DNA from: Triatoma infestans
Lineage: Eukaryota; Arthropoda; Insecta; Hemiptera; Reduviidae
Length of the DNA: 64,000 nt
Assembly (NCBI GenBank): GCA_011037195.1
Contig: JAAEAF010014539.1
Span: 92,702 to 156,701 of the forward strand
Direction of reading: 5' to 3'
A program made the translations under genes and the position numbers. Shown here piece after piece: positions 11,808 through 22,360 of this stretch. Position 1 is the first letter of the stretch. Each line of letters starts with the position of its first letter. Under the pieces are notes generated by a model that was not told where the DNA came from, ran no database searches, and saw nothing but the letters and a program-made list of their open reading frames with translations.

Positions 11808-11840
<33 letters not shown>

Positions 11841-11965
11841 ACATAGTGACTATTGCTTAGAAACATTCTTTTTCGAATTCAGGGGACCTTCAAACATGTA
11901 GTTCTGTTGAAAATTTAATTTCGCAAGTTTGACAAGATTGCCATATCTCCTCTTACCACCAGTAA
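11698..11965 (-). repeat. H-family right-end fragment
   Basis: A degraded last module (ttgaagccattttctag...) leads into (CA)n at about 11810-11835, a 'tcaggggaccttcaaac' block and a degraded cctcttaccacc terminus. It sits directly before the fuller copy at 11981. Confidence 0.75.
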
Positions 11966-11980
11966 ATAAATACAAAAATA

Positions 11981-12908
11981 TCTGGTGTGAAACACTCACA
12001 TTTTCAGTTTTCAAAATTGTAATTGACAAATTTTATAGTTAGTGTACGAAATTTAATGAAATTCGTTGGAGTTCGTCGAAAACTGAAAAAAAAATGTTCA
12101 GTAAAAGCTCACTTCCGGTTTACTACTTGTCTTGGAACTCGGAATTTTGGCAATATATTTATTTCTAATTAATTTTGTTTGGATGGTAGAATTGTATAAT
12201 CAAATTTGATAGCACTTTAGAAAAAAACATAACCCCGCCCTCTCCCCCAAAAGCCCCCTTAAATGACTTTATCAGGAGAAATGTTTCAAATAAAAGTTGT
12301 AGTTTACACATATGTGTAGTTTAGTACGTAGTTTAAAGAAAATCGTTGAAGCCGTTTTCGAGAAAATACCAGAAAACTGAAAAATACATTTCACTAAAAA
12401 CGCACTTCCTGTCCTTCCAATTTTTTTTCATACTCGGAATTTCAACAACACATTTAATTCTAATTAATATATTTAGATAATAGAATTGTAAGGTAAACTG
12501 AAATAGCACTTTAGAGGAAACCTATAACCCCATCCCTCCCCCCAAAAGTGCCCTTAAATCAATTTTTTTCAGAGAAATATTTTAAATAAAAGTTGTAGAT
12601 TTTTGTATGTTTAGTTAATATGGCAAGTTTGAAGAAAATCGTCGAAGCTATTTTTGAGAAAATTGCAAGAAAGTGTTAAAAAAAAAACCATCAAGTAAAG
12701 TGGCACTTCTGGTTGAGGAATTTTGGGAGATAAAGTACTGTCGGATCCCAGGGTGATACATAAACGGAATATCAAGTTTTAACTTTCTTAATATACCCAC
12801 TTTTTTGGACTCAGGAGATGTCAAAACGGATATTTCCGGTGAAAAATTCGATATAGAAAATTTAATAAGATTACAATACTTCCTCTTACTAGGGGATTAA
12901 GAGAAAGT
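11981..12908 (-). repeat. H-family element, near full length
   Basis: The left end TCTGGTGTGAAACACTCACA is present, but the ACTTTCTCTTACTCC subterminal repeat is deleted. Three modules follow, with cacttccgg at about 12110, a mutated cacttcctg at 12403 and cacttctgg at about 12704. The right end cctcttactaggggattaagag-aaagt carries a 1-bp insertion. The (CA)n tract is lost. Confidence 0.85.
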
Positions 12909-13200
12909 AAAAAACAGACAGGAAGTCCTCTTTACAAATCTTAGCCCTGCTATCTATTTCATATTTGCTGAGGAATGTACTAGTAATAAAAATAATTTGT
13001 TTACTATTTCATATTGTTGCCCATAAATATTTCATTATTAAAAGGATCATAAATTAAATTTTTATGACTAATCCCAATTAACAGCATGATATGATAAGTT
13101 TATTGTTGTGCATTTTCTTCCAAGGACACTTCGTCATTTTTTTTTTTCTTTTAAATTAATTATTTGTTTATAATTTTTTGCTTTTGATATTAAGCTATTG

Positions 13201-13231
<31 letters not shown>

Positions 13232-14039
13232 CTTTCACTTACTCTGATTGTTTCCTATAAGTGAGTGTATTATTTAAGTGTAAATTATCGACATTGAATT
13301 TTTAAAGGAAATAAATGTACGAACAGGGACAGTGGTAGCTGCTAAATTCCCTGAAATGCCGGAATTATTACAAAATGTTTAGTAAAACTCCCACTAGTTG
13401 GTGCAGCTGTATTTGTTCTGCTTGAGTAACACCTCTTAAATATCTCAGTCCCCCCCCCCCCCCAGACATCCCAAAAATCAAATTATTCCAGAAATATAAA
13501 AAAATTCTTTTTTTAAAAATTCCCACTTCTTCACTGCTTCTCCCCACTTAACAGTTTTTCCTCAAATTTGTGTTTTTTAAAAAAAAAAAATATATCTAAT
13601 TTTTCTCGAATTGTAAAGTTAGTATATGAGACGTTATTCTGAAATAACGTTAATATGTTACGAAGTTTTTTAAGAAAATCGCTTGAGTCACTTTCGAGTA
13701 AATCGTGAAAAAATTATTAAAAAAAAAAAAAAATCGATTGCATTTGTGAAAGACGGATTTCGAAATCTTTGTGTGTAGTTTGATCTTACTAATAATTTTT
13801 CATACAAGCATGTATTTCCAAGCACGGACCTCAAAACAAGTATTCTCTTTCAGAAAGATTGAAATTCTGAAGGAGTTCTATAAGGCTGTCGTGTTAGGAT
13901 TTAATGCCATTTCAATACAGTCTTGTGTTATCAGCTGGTGTCATCATCGGCTTCCTACAAATAAAACAAGAACTCCTTCATAATCATACTCTAAATAATT
14001 CTTGCTAATAAATACATTCTCGCTAATAAATACATTAAG
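12909..14039. other. Unannotated AT-rich stretch
   Basis: It contains a long T run (about 13207-13231), a C run (about 13450-13463) and a weakly H-like segment at about 13560-13760 (aaaatcgcttgagtcactttcgag). Several small frames near 13771-13983 show no motif. No gene is supported. Confidence 0.55.
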
Positions 14040-14350
14040 GGTATGACATGTTTTTACACGCGAAGAACTTAGTATGAGAAAGCTTTGTGCAAGATGGATG
14101 CCGCACATAATTAAATGCTGTTCACAGACAAATAAGGAATCGAATTTCCCCAGCAATGTTTATACCGTTTTAAGAAGAATCCAACCGATTTTCTGCGCCG
14201 ATTTGTTATGATGGATAAAAAAAACGTCATGGGTTCACCATTTTACACCTGAGTCCAAAACAATAGTCCAAGCAAATGGTGGCGGGGGGTAGAAACCGGT
14301 CGCTTTGCACCGAAGAAAGCAAAGACAATTGCATCGGCTAAGATTTTAGG
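14040..14350 (+). pseudogene. mariner (Tc1/mariner) transposase relic
   Basis: Cut-and-paste transposases of this superfamily use a DDD/DDE active site. Here the segment ELSMRKLCARWMPH (about 14065-14105) matches the conserved mariner block before the first catalytic region. NPTDFLRRFVMMD (14178-14217) carries the first catalytic Asp, and SWVHHFTPESK (after an A-run insertion, about 14229) and SAPKKAK-like text (about 14300) follow. An expanded A run and two or more further breaks disrupt the frame, and the N-terminal DNA-binding domain and the second and third catalytic residues are not visible. Confidence 0.85.
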
Positions 14351-15109
14351 ATTGCTGGAAGAGAAAGTTCAAAATACTGTGACAGTTTCACACACAAGAT
14401 TTTCAGCTTTTCACTATATCTTCGTCAACATAACAACCTGCCATCTTTTTTGAAGCATTTTTTTGGGCGCAATTTTTTTTTTTTTTAGAGGAAATGCCTC
14501 TGGAGTCTTTGAATATCCTTATAAAGGGACATTTCAGTATAATGTGAATATATTAAGCTAAAAATGATCATACTATTCTACATGTAGCAAAACAAAAACA
14601 AAATATTTTAAAATTAGTAATATTTTAAACCAGGAAATTATACGAAGTAGTATGAAAAAAATTCCAGATATCTCAACCTTTTTTTTTATTCCAAAACAAA
14701 CAAGATATTGTTTTTTTTTAAAAAAAAAAAATAATAATAATACCACTGACATGTGTTTAGTCACATTCATATTTGTTGATAACACAGTTGAGTAATTATT
14801 GTCAAGATTAGTTTATAGGTTTTCTAAGTAATCATTTATCAAACCAATTTATAAATAACAGTACTTCTGTGTTAATGAACTATAGAAAAAAAAAACCTGG
14901 TTTGATATAATTAATCAACAAAATTAGTAAAACTTAAAAATTGTCATTATTATTAAGGTGTTTATAAAAAATTAAACTAGAACCACATATTGGCCGCAAT
15001 GTTGTGGTTAGTTGGACAAACTAGAACGTTAGAGCGAACGTAGGAAGTTGGGCCACATTTTATCAGTGTTTTATTGACGTAATATCTAAAGCCTCCAACT
15101 TCTTGTAAG
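14351..15109. other. Unannotated AT-rich stretch
   Basis: A scrap with an H-like end (ttcacacacaagatttt, about 14387) lies at the left. The remainder is AT-rich with homopolymer runs. No gene is supported. Confidence 0.55.
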
Positions 15110-15600
15110 TGGCTGTCTGTGTAAGAACAGCATAGTCAAAAAATTATATAGCTCAGGAAGTTCAAACTTGATATTCCGTTTGGATATCAACATGGAATTA
15201 GGACAGGAATTTATCTGTCAAAATTCCTCGATCATAAGTTCCAATTTAATCGAATGAATTATCCAGTTTTTCCGATTTTCTCCAAAATGACTCCAATTTT
15301 TTTTCCTTATCTTTTTCCTAGTAATGGTTAAGTTTTGCTATCGAATACACGTTTTTTGACGTACCTTGAGTACGAACATTTTTTTAGCCTGTGTGTCAGA
15401 ACAAAATATATCAAAAAAAAGATTCGGTATAACTATCCCATCTGATAACGAAAGGTTTCGGATAAATCTATTTTAACCGACGAAAGAGGCGACTTACTTA
15501 ATGATTTTTTTTTTTCTTTTTCCATTTTTTTTTTTTTTTACGATTTTCTTGAAAACGGCTCTAACAATTTTCTTTATACTTTGTATACTATCTATTCGTA
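15110..15600 (+). repeat. Diverged H-family segment
   Basis: Recognisable blocks are 'gaacagcatagtcaaaaaat', 'caaacttgatattccgtttggatatcaacatgg' (in parts) and 'ctgtcaaaattcctcgatcataagttcc', followed by weakly matching module text. Both termini are lost. Confidence 0.6.
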
Positions 15601-15604
15601 TAGA

Positions 15605-15880
15605 TTAGATTAGATTGAAACTGGAGTGGATAATAATTCCAGGCAGTGTAGTCAGTAAAGGCTTATTGTGCCTACCCGAAATGAGTCTAGTATGAAAAAA
15701 ACCAACCCTCTTCCATCAGGTTGAGAGTCTTCCCAACCTAGTTTTTTTTGCGCTATCATCTTCTCCGGTCTCAATATGCCAAATATTTCATAGCGCAATT
15801 TAGTTTATTGGGATTGCCCGCGGTATACCCCTAATTTTGCGGTACGTTTTCGAGGTTGGAGCATTGCACTTAAATATAGG
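15605..15880 (-). pseudogene. LINE C-terminal relic with (TAATC)n tail
   Basis: On the minus strand the text KLRYEIFGILRPEKMIAQKKLG continues the ...FNCVTIAKLRYEI C-terminus seen on the minus strand at 17850-18195, so two fragments of one LINE family overlap in sequence here. It ends in a short AATCTAATCTAATC tail (15601-15614 on the + strand), typical of non-LTR 3' ends. The frame is broken. Confidence 0.7.
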
Positions 15881-16012
15881 ATATTGAAGTTAGCAATCAA
15901 TTGGTTGTATAAATTAAAATCTATGCCCTCCAATAGATATTAGCCGTTCCTGTGGTTTCTCTAGACTGTGTGAACAATATAAAAGTGCAAATGTTAAATT
16001 ACAATTGGATTT

Positions 16013-16257
16013 GTTGTGGTGGTTGGTTCCGCAGAGCTGGAAAGCATCAGAGACATTTTCCGTGGTAGCCTGCTTCATTTTGTGGTCATCGACCGGTTTC
16101 GAGCGTCCACTTTAACTAAGAGTTAGTGTGAAACTAAGCTGCTCTGTGCAAGTCTGTGTTGTCACACTGTCTGAAAAACGCATCCTGAAGATGGGCGAAC
16201 GCCCGAAACCGGTCGATGACCACAAAATGAAGCAGGCTACCACGGAAAATGTCTCTG
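16013..16257 (+). repeat. Foldback element F2 with 12-bp target duplication
   Basis: It is flanked by perfect copies of acaattggattt (16001-16012 and 16258-16269). The arms gtggtcatcgaccggtttcg and its complement enclose a 100-bp centre. A CTGAAGA ... stem ... GAAAC core lies at 16185-16209, with GGGC/GCCC able to form the middle stem. The right arm ends at tctctg, about 40 bp short of full complementarity to the left arm. The + strand frame at 16128-16325 crosses the element boundary and is spurious. Confidence 0.85.
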
Positions 16258-16329
16258 ACAATTGGATTTCTCAGCAGTGTAACGTTTTTAATTGTGTTGA
16301 TCTCTCTCTGAATTGTTGGCCATAAAAGA

Positions 16330-16808
16330 TCTTGAGCAGTTTAGGAAAACAAAAAAATTATATTTTGACTTTCTGCAGGAGTTATCTGATTGAGCAAGAT
16401 ATTGACTGTGTAAATAGATTTAATTTTAGTCTTAATTTATTCTGCATTGTATGTTAAAAATCAACAGCCTCAGTCTTACTTGAATTGTTAATATACCATT
16501 TAAATTCACAAAGTTATTGGCCCAATTAAGATTGAGTTCAAAATTTATTATTAAAGTAACCATTGCTGGCATTACATACAATATTAATCCCATAGAGTTA
16601 TGTAGTATTTGTAACAAACAAGAACCAGAAGACTTACTCCACCTTTTATTTTCCTCTCCAATGTACACCCCATTGAGGTTGCACTATTTACAATTTATAA
16701 TTTATTTTGATTTTCCTTTAATTTTTCGTTCTATAAATCTAACAGATATAAGAAACTTATTTTATTATTTTGCAGAATTGCTAATATTAAGTTCATTTTT
16801 TTGTTGAA
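16330..16808 (+). pseudogene. Non-LTR retrotransposon C-terminal relic (zinc-knuckle-like)
   Basis: The open frame 16517-16807 reads LAQLRLSSKF ... ELCSICNKQEPEDLLHLLFSSPMY. This matches the C-terminal C-x2-C ... H-x4-C region following RNase H in I/jockey-type LINEs; the last Cys is Ser here. Traces in earlier frames extend back to about 16330. It lies just 20 bp before the H element at 16830. Confidence 0.75.
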
Positions 16809-16829
16809 CGAATAATATAAAAAGTTATT

Positions 16830-17821
16830 ACTTTCTCTTACTCCTAGTAAGAGGACGTATTGTAATCGTGTCAAATTTTCGATATCGAGTTTTCACCGGA
16901 AATATCCGTTTTTGAGGTCCCCTGAGTCCAAAAAAGTGGTTTTTAGCAAATGGTCTGTGTGTGTGTGTGGTGTATGTGAACAGCATAGCTCAAAAACGAA
17001 AAAAACCGTAAAAACCTGGAACTTAATATTCCAGTGTTAGGTATCACCATGCGATCTGACTGTGCGTTATCTGTCAAAATTCCTCAACCGGAAGTACCAC
17101 TTTACTAGTTGACTTTTTTACTTTTTTGCGTTTTTCTCAAAAATGGCTCCAAGGATTTTCTTTAAACTTGATACATCAACTACATATACAAGGAGCTACA
17201 ACTTTTATTTGAAACATTTCTCTGGGAAAATTGATTTAAGGGGCCTTCTGGGGGAGGGGTGGGGTTAGGTTACCCTCTAAAGTGCTATTTCAGGTTATTA
17301 CACAATTCGGTCATTTAAATAATGTTAATTAGAATGAAATATGTTGTTGAAATTCCGAGTTTGAGAAAAATCGGAAAACCGGAAGTGCTTTTGTTTTAAC
17401 ACTTTACTAAATATGATTTTTTTCACTTTTTCGCGATTTTCTCAAAAATGGTTTCGACGATTTTCGTGAAACTACACATATAAACTAAACATTCAAAGAT
17501 CTACAACTTTTATATAAAACATTTCCCTGGGATAATTCATTTAAGGGCACTTTTAGGAGAGGGGTAGGGTTACAGCTTCCTCTAAAGTGGTTTCATACTT
17601 GATTATACAACTCTATCATCCAAATGAAATTAATTAGAAATAAATAGTTGGCCAAAATTCCGGGTGTGAAGAAAATCAGTAAACCGGAAGTGCTGATTAC
17701 TGAATAGTTTTTTTCAGTTTTCGACAAATTTCATTAAATTTGGTACACAAACTATAAAATTTGTCAATTATAATTTTGATAACTGGAGTAAGAGAAAGTT
17801 GTGTGAGTGTTTCACACCAGA
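16830..17821 (+). repeat. H-family element, full length (reference copy)
   Basis: It starts ACTTTCTCTTACTCCTAGTAAGAG (hairpin CTCTTACT/AGTAAGAG) and ends GGAGTAAGAGAAAGT (17785-17799) plus TGTGTGAGTGTTTCACACCAGA. A (TG)n tract lies at 16956-16970. ETS-like CCGGAAGT marks each module at 17088, 17379 and 17684, giving a 291-305 bp period. There is no coding capacity. The flanks are T/A-rich and no long target duplication is visible. Confidence 0.9.
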
Positions 17822-17849
17822 TTTTTTTAAATTTTATTTCATAGCATCA

Positions 17850-18195
17850 TCTAATAATTGTATTTTGCTTTTACTTTTGTATTAGTGCTATTAGTATTTG
17901 TAAATGTTTATGTATTGGTGACTGGCCAAACCCTTTGTTATAGGGCTTTGCCAGTCATTATTATATCTTTATTATATCTCATAGCGCAATTTGGCGATTG
18001 TAACGCAATTAAACAGCAGATATGAGGCTGTTGCATCTTCCTCCTGACACAAAGATCTACATAAAGATTCCGAGTTAATTATCCCCCACCTTGTGTAGGT
18101 GTTCCTTGAACCCATCGTGCCCCATGAATAGGTCTGTCACCAGATTAATCTGATTCCTTCCTAAGTAATGAATCTTTATGCGCTGAAGAAGCTGA
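17850..18195 (-). pseudogene. LINE C-terminal domain and 3' UTR hairpin
   Basis: On the minus strand, VTDLF-GHDGFKEHLHKVG, then a Cys-rich CRSLCQEEDATASYLLFNC and VTIAKLRYEI give the non-LTR C-terminal zinc-knuckle-like region, split over frames. Downstream, 17920-17956 can fold as a hairpin (GACTGGC ... GCCAGTC with inner AAACCCT/AGGGCTTT), a possible 3' recognition structure. The element abuts the H element ending at 17821. Confidence 0.7.
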
Positions 18196-18199
18196 GTTC

Positions 18200-19190
18200 A
18201 TGTGTCTTCACATGGTGTTAAAATGTTCTAAAAGACTGGAAGAGCTTTCTTCTCTGAAGGATGTCCTTCTAGTCTGGGTAACCAGGTCATATGGGAATTT
18301 TTTGGGAATGAGGAGATGGATAGGTTTGCCAAATCAGGCGCCTCTCTCCCTTTCGTTGGGGCCTGCGTTGGCTTGTCTACTGGCACATATATGTCGGCTT
18401 CCAGTCATGGACAGCTTCACAGCATTCATCCTTATGGATGAGCACAGTTGGTTATCGGCAGTCATTGCTATAATGGATGTGTTAGTTGGAGAGAATTTAG
18501 GTCTGGTTGATGAAATGAGAAGACTGGGTTAAAACTGGTTAACTATGTACAATAATAATGAGACACAGTCTGCCTGGACTTTTACAATAGAGAATGGTTA
18601 AGGTAGAGTGGTATGACAATGACACGAAGTGACTGGCGAGATGATGAACTTTAGTGAACTATATTGATCTGTATCGAACCATGGACTCTCCGTCGCTGTA
18701 TTTATACAGTTTCTCCCACTCCAGTCCGAGAGAGTGGTTGGGTGCGTTTCTCTTCTCTTTACTCTCTTTGGTTGCTGTTACATCGCGGGTCGGGACAGGG
18801 CTATTAGTGAGACGTTGTTGGTGGATTCCTTACTGGACATTGTGGTTTAAGGAGACATCTCTATGTAATGGGGCTCATGCTGGATCCATTTTGTAGAGTC
18901 TGTGGTAGAGAGGAGGAAACACCCATCCATCTTATGACAGATTGCTTGGGTTGTGAGGAAATTAGGTTCAGGACCTTTGGTCGATTGCTTGGGTTGGAAG
19001 AGCCTTAGGCTATTTCTCCTTAAGGTTATTGTTCGATTTGTTCGGTCTGCGGTGAATCTTAGATGGATTAGACCCGGGTCTGGATATTTGTTCTAGACTC
19101 GGTTTGTTGTTGTTTTTCTTGGTGTAGCTATACGAGCCCAGTGGGGCTTTCGATAGCGTAGGGTTTGGTCCCTCCCCATAGACAAATAAT
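18200..19190 (+). pseudogene. I/R1-like LINE: RNase H, C-terminal domain, 3' UTR
   Basis: From 18200, scattered frames give SRLEELSSLKDVLLVWV, an H-x-GI-like stretch and GNEEMDRFAKSGASLPFVG (about 18303-18370), the RNase H end. The C-terminal block (about 18832-19006) reads TGHCGLRRHLYVMGLMLDP then FCRVCGREEETPIHLMTDC, with the C-x2-C ... H-x4-C ligands intact, ending GLLGLEEP-like and a stop. A 3' UTR (about 19007-19187) runs into a (TAA)n tail. The same 3' UTR recurs inverted at 42309-42420. Several frameshifts and stops make it dead. Confidence 0.85.
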
Positions 19191-19224
19191 ATTAATAATA
19201 ATAATAATAATAATATAAATATAA

Positions 19225-19267
<43 letters not shown>
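19187..19267 (+). repeat. (TAA)n LINE tail / microsatellite
   Basis: About 75 bp of TAA/ATA repeats follow the LINE 3' UTR, as in I-type elements that end in TAA repeats. A SINE inserted inside it, so TAA repeats ending in ATGAG occur on both sides (up to 19267, and about 19504-19534). Confidence 0.85.
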
Positions 19268-19503
19268 GGAAGGGATTAGCTCAGTGGTAGCGCGCTGGAC
19301 TAGTAACGCGGAGATCACGGGTTCGAATCCAGCCGTGCTACCTTAGATTTTCTCTTCCTAGGAGCCCCTACAGCTCACTGTCCGGTGATGGACAGTGTTG
19401 TCTGTAACGGGAGAACACTGTCCGGAGGCCGGCAGTGCACTGAGAAGGCTCCGGGCGCAAATAACCACAGATGTTGAGACGCCTTAAATTTAAAAAAAAA
19501 AAA
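19268..19503 (+). mobile_element. tRNA-derived SINE, copy S2 (best preserved)
   Basis: The tRNA-like head has A box tagctcagtggtagcgc and B box gggttcgaatcc, with an anticodon-loop-like ctagtaa. The body begins cttagattttctcttcctagg. A strong hairpin CACTGTCC-ggtgat-GGACAGTG (about 19377-19398) is followed by a second aacactgtccgga arm. The end is ggcagtgcactgagaaggctccgggcgc ... ccttaaattt (in parts) plus A13. Pol III boxes imply tRNA-type transcription; a LINE partner supplies retroposition. It is inserted in the LINE's (TAA)n tail with a matching flank taataatgag. Confidence 0.92.
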
Positions 19504-19813
19504 ATAATTATAATAATAATAATAATAATAATGAGTTTTTATGGTACTATGTTTACACAGCTTAGGCATAATCATCTTGCTGTGTTTAGCATCTGGATTC
19601 GCTTTCGAGATTGTGTCATGTTACTTTCTGAAGCCAATCTCTGAGAGTTGCATGTACAGTCCTTCTGGTTAACATCTACACACATAAATACCTATCACTT
19701 TTATTTGAAAACTTTCCCGAGAAAACTGATTTTTTTGAGACTTTTGGAAGAACAGCATGAAAAACAAAAATGACTGCAACGATTTCCTTGTCATTTTAAC
19801 TTAAAACATTTTT

Positions 19814-20793
19814 ACTTTCTCTTACTCCTAGTAAGAGGAAGTATTGTAATCGAGTCAAATTTTCGATATCGAGTTTTCACCGGAAATATCCATTTTGAGG
19901 TCCCCTGAGTCAAAAAAAGTGGTTTTTAGCAAATTTTTGTGTGTTTTGTGTGTTTTATGTGTGAACATAATTGAGCTCAAATACGAAAGACTGTATAAAG
20001 TTAAAACTTGATATTACGTTTTAGGTATCACCATGGGATCTGACGGTGCGTTATTTGTCAAAATTCCCAACCGGAAGGACCGACTTTACTAGTTGTTGTT
20101 TTTTAACTTTTTTTTTGGGCGATTTTCTCAAAATGCTCCGACAATTTTCCGTTAAACTTGGTATTCAACGACACATACCATGAGCTACAACTTTTATTGT
20201 AACATTTCTCCGAAAATTCATTTAAGGGCACTTCTGGGGAAGTAGGGAGTTAGGTTTTTACATCTTAATGCTATTTCAGTTATTAGACAATTTTTGTCAT
20301 CTAATAATATTATTAAAATAAATAGTTTGAAATTCTGAGTTTGAAAAATCGGGAAACCGGAATTGCGTTGTTTTAAAGCTTTACTCATAATTTTTTTTTC
20401 CCTTTTTCGCGATTTTCCTCAAAAATGGCTCCGAATACGATTTTTCTTGAACTCGTATATAAACTAAACATGCAAACATCTACATCTTTTATTAAAAACA
20501 TTTCTCTGGGAAAATTCACTTTTAGGGGAGGGATGGGGTTACAGCTTCTTCTAAAGTCGTATAATAGTTATTTATATAATTCTATTATCCAAACAAAATT
20601 AATTAGAAATAAACAGATTGGCCAAAATTCCAAGTTTTAAGAAAATTAGTAAACCGGAAGTGCGCAATTTACTGAAAAGTTTTGTCAGTTTTCTACGAGT
20701 TTTCGTTATATTTGGTACACAAACTGTATCATTTGTCAATTATAATTTTGAGAACAGGAGTAAGAGAAAGTTGCGTGAGTGTTTCACACCAGA
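19814..20793 (+). repeat. H-family element, full length
   Basis: It has both subterminal repeats, actttctcttactcc at the start and ggagtaagagaaagt near 20757, and ends ttcacaccaga. The (TG)n tract is reduced to about 25 bp of degenerate tgtgtttt. Module marks: ccggaaggacc at 20072, ccggaattgc near 20357 and ccggaagtgc at 20654. Many 1-2 bp deletions point to an old copy. Confidence 0.88.
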
Positions 20794-21934
20794 TTTTTTT
20801 TTTTTTTTAAATTGTAATTTAGGTAGTTATGGGTAATTCGTAACGTTAAATTTTAAATGTTATTTGGGGTGGTTTAATGTTATTTTAGCCTGCTCTTCCA
20901 GACTGCAACCTAATCATTCTCAATCTATATAGGTTGGCGGGTTAGATACTTGCCTCCCTCCATGCCCGCTATAATTATTTTTCAAATGAATAAAATTTGA
21001 TATTTTATGAAAAATTGTAATTTTATTTATAATTGAATAGACAGGAGTAAGAAAAAGTCGTGTGAGTAATACAAAACAGATTTTTTGATCATTTATTCTG
21101 TTACAATTAAATCAATGATTTGCGATTTTCTCAGCAAACATGATTATATTTTTATAGAGTTCATTTCTAAGCCCAGTCTTCTCTCAGTTGATTAAACGTT
21201 TGTGGGAAAGTTGTGAGGTCGTTGCCAGACAGATTTTGTTCGTCGCTTCTTAGTTATAAGAGCGCGTAGGTAGTGCTAGTTAATAATTTATATAGTACTT
21301 TTCAGTTAGTTTGCCATCTCTTGCCAAATGCTCTGTTATAAAGGAAGTTATGAGGTATCTTATTTTTAGTTACACATAAATTCAAAATTTTTTTAATTTA
21401 CTAATAGTATGGCAACGCACATGAGTCACTAAATAGTTTATCTAGAGATATATTGCATCAGACTTGCATCAGAATTTGAAAATCACTGAAAAATCATATA
21501 GTTAAGTAGTAAAATAATTGACTGATTTTCTTTAGATTCAAACTTTGGAAATATATTATTTCCATGAATACCTTATAAATACTATTAGAGTTAAAAATAG
21601 AAGTCGCTCATATGCTTGCCTTCCGAATAAACATAGAAATCCTAGCCATTAATAGGGACTTCAGACGCCTTTATGAGTTTAAGAGCTTTCCTTCCCTACT
21701 AGGCTTTACATTTTCTATTACCCAGTCACATATGGCCTGTTCCAAGTTGGTTAGAAGAAACCAGCCCTCTGAGACCATACCACCTGAACAAATTTCTAGT
21801 TAGGACGGCTTCTGAATCGTCCATCCAACAGTGGCGAGCATCCCCATTCTGATGACAGCTACATTATCATCCGAGAGCGGCTTGGAAGATTGCTGCTGAT
21901 TTTTGCCAGAAACAGCTTCCTCTCCTCCTCAATC
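20794..21934. other. Unannotated stretch with one H end scrap
   Basis: An H-family end scrap (caggagtaagaaaaagtcgtgtgag) lies near 21042-21085. The frame at 21612-21803 and the GC-richer text to 21934 show no recognised family. The latter may be another decayed TE. Confidence 0.55.
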
Positions 21935-22360
21935 GTAAAAAGTTAAAACTTGATATTTCGTCAAGATATCACCCTGGACAGTGGGTCATCTGCAAAATTC
22001 CTCAACCGGAAGTATCACTTTACTAGTTAATTTTTTTACTTTTTTGCGATTCTCTCAAAATTGGCCATGACGATTTTCTTTAAACTTGTAATATCAAGTA
22101 CACATACAAAGAGCTACAACTTTTATTTGAAACATTTCCCTGGAAAAATTCATTTAAGGGCACTTTTGGGGGAGGGGTGGGGTTAGGTTTTCATCTAAAG
22201 TGCTATTTCAGTTTACTAAATTATATTAATTAGAATTAAATATGTTGTTGAAATTCCGAATTTTGAAAAAAATCAGATTACCGGAAGTGCGTTTTTACTG
22301 AAAAGTATTTTTTCAGTTTTCTGCTATTTTCTTGAAAACTGCTTCAACGATTTTCTTTAA
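21935..22360 (+). repeat. H-family element, truncated both ends
   Basis: It starts at 'aaaagttaaaacttgatattt', skipping the left end and (TG)n. One and a half modules follow (ccggaagtat at 22007, ccggaagtgc at 22281). It stops at cgattttctttaa where unrelated sequence begins. Confidence 0.8.

Noticed and set aside
19268..19342. tRNA gene (A and B boxes present)
   Set aside because: The acceptor stem does not pair, the head is fused to a conserved SINE body with a poly(A) tail, and the same unit recurs at five other places.
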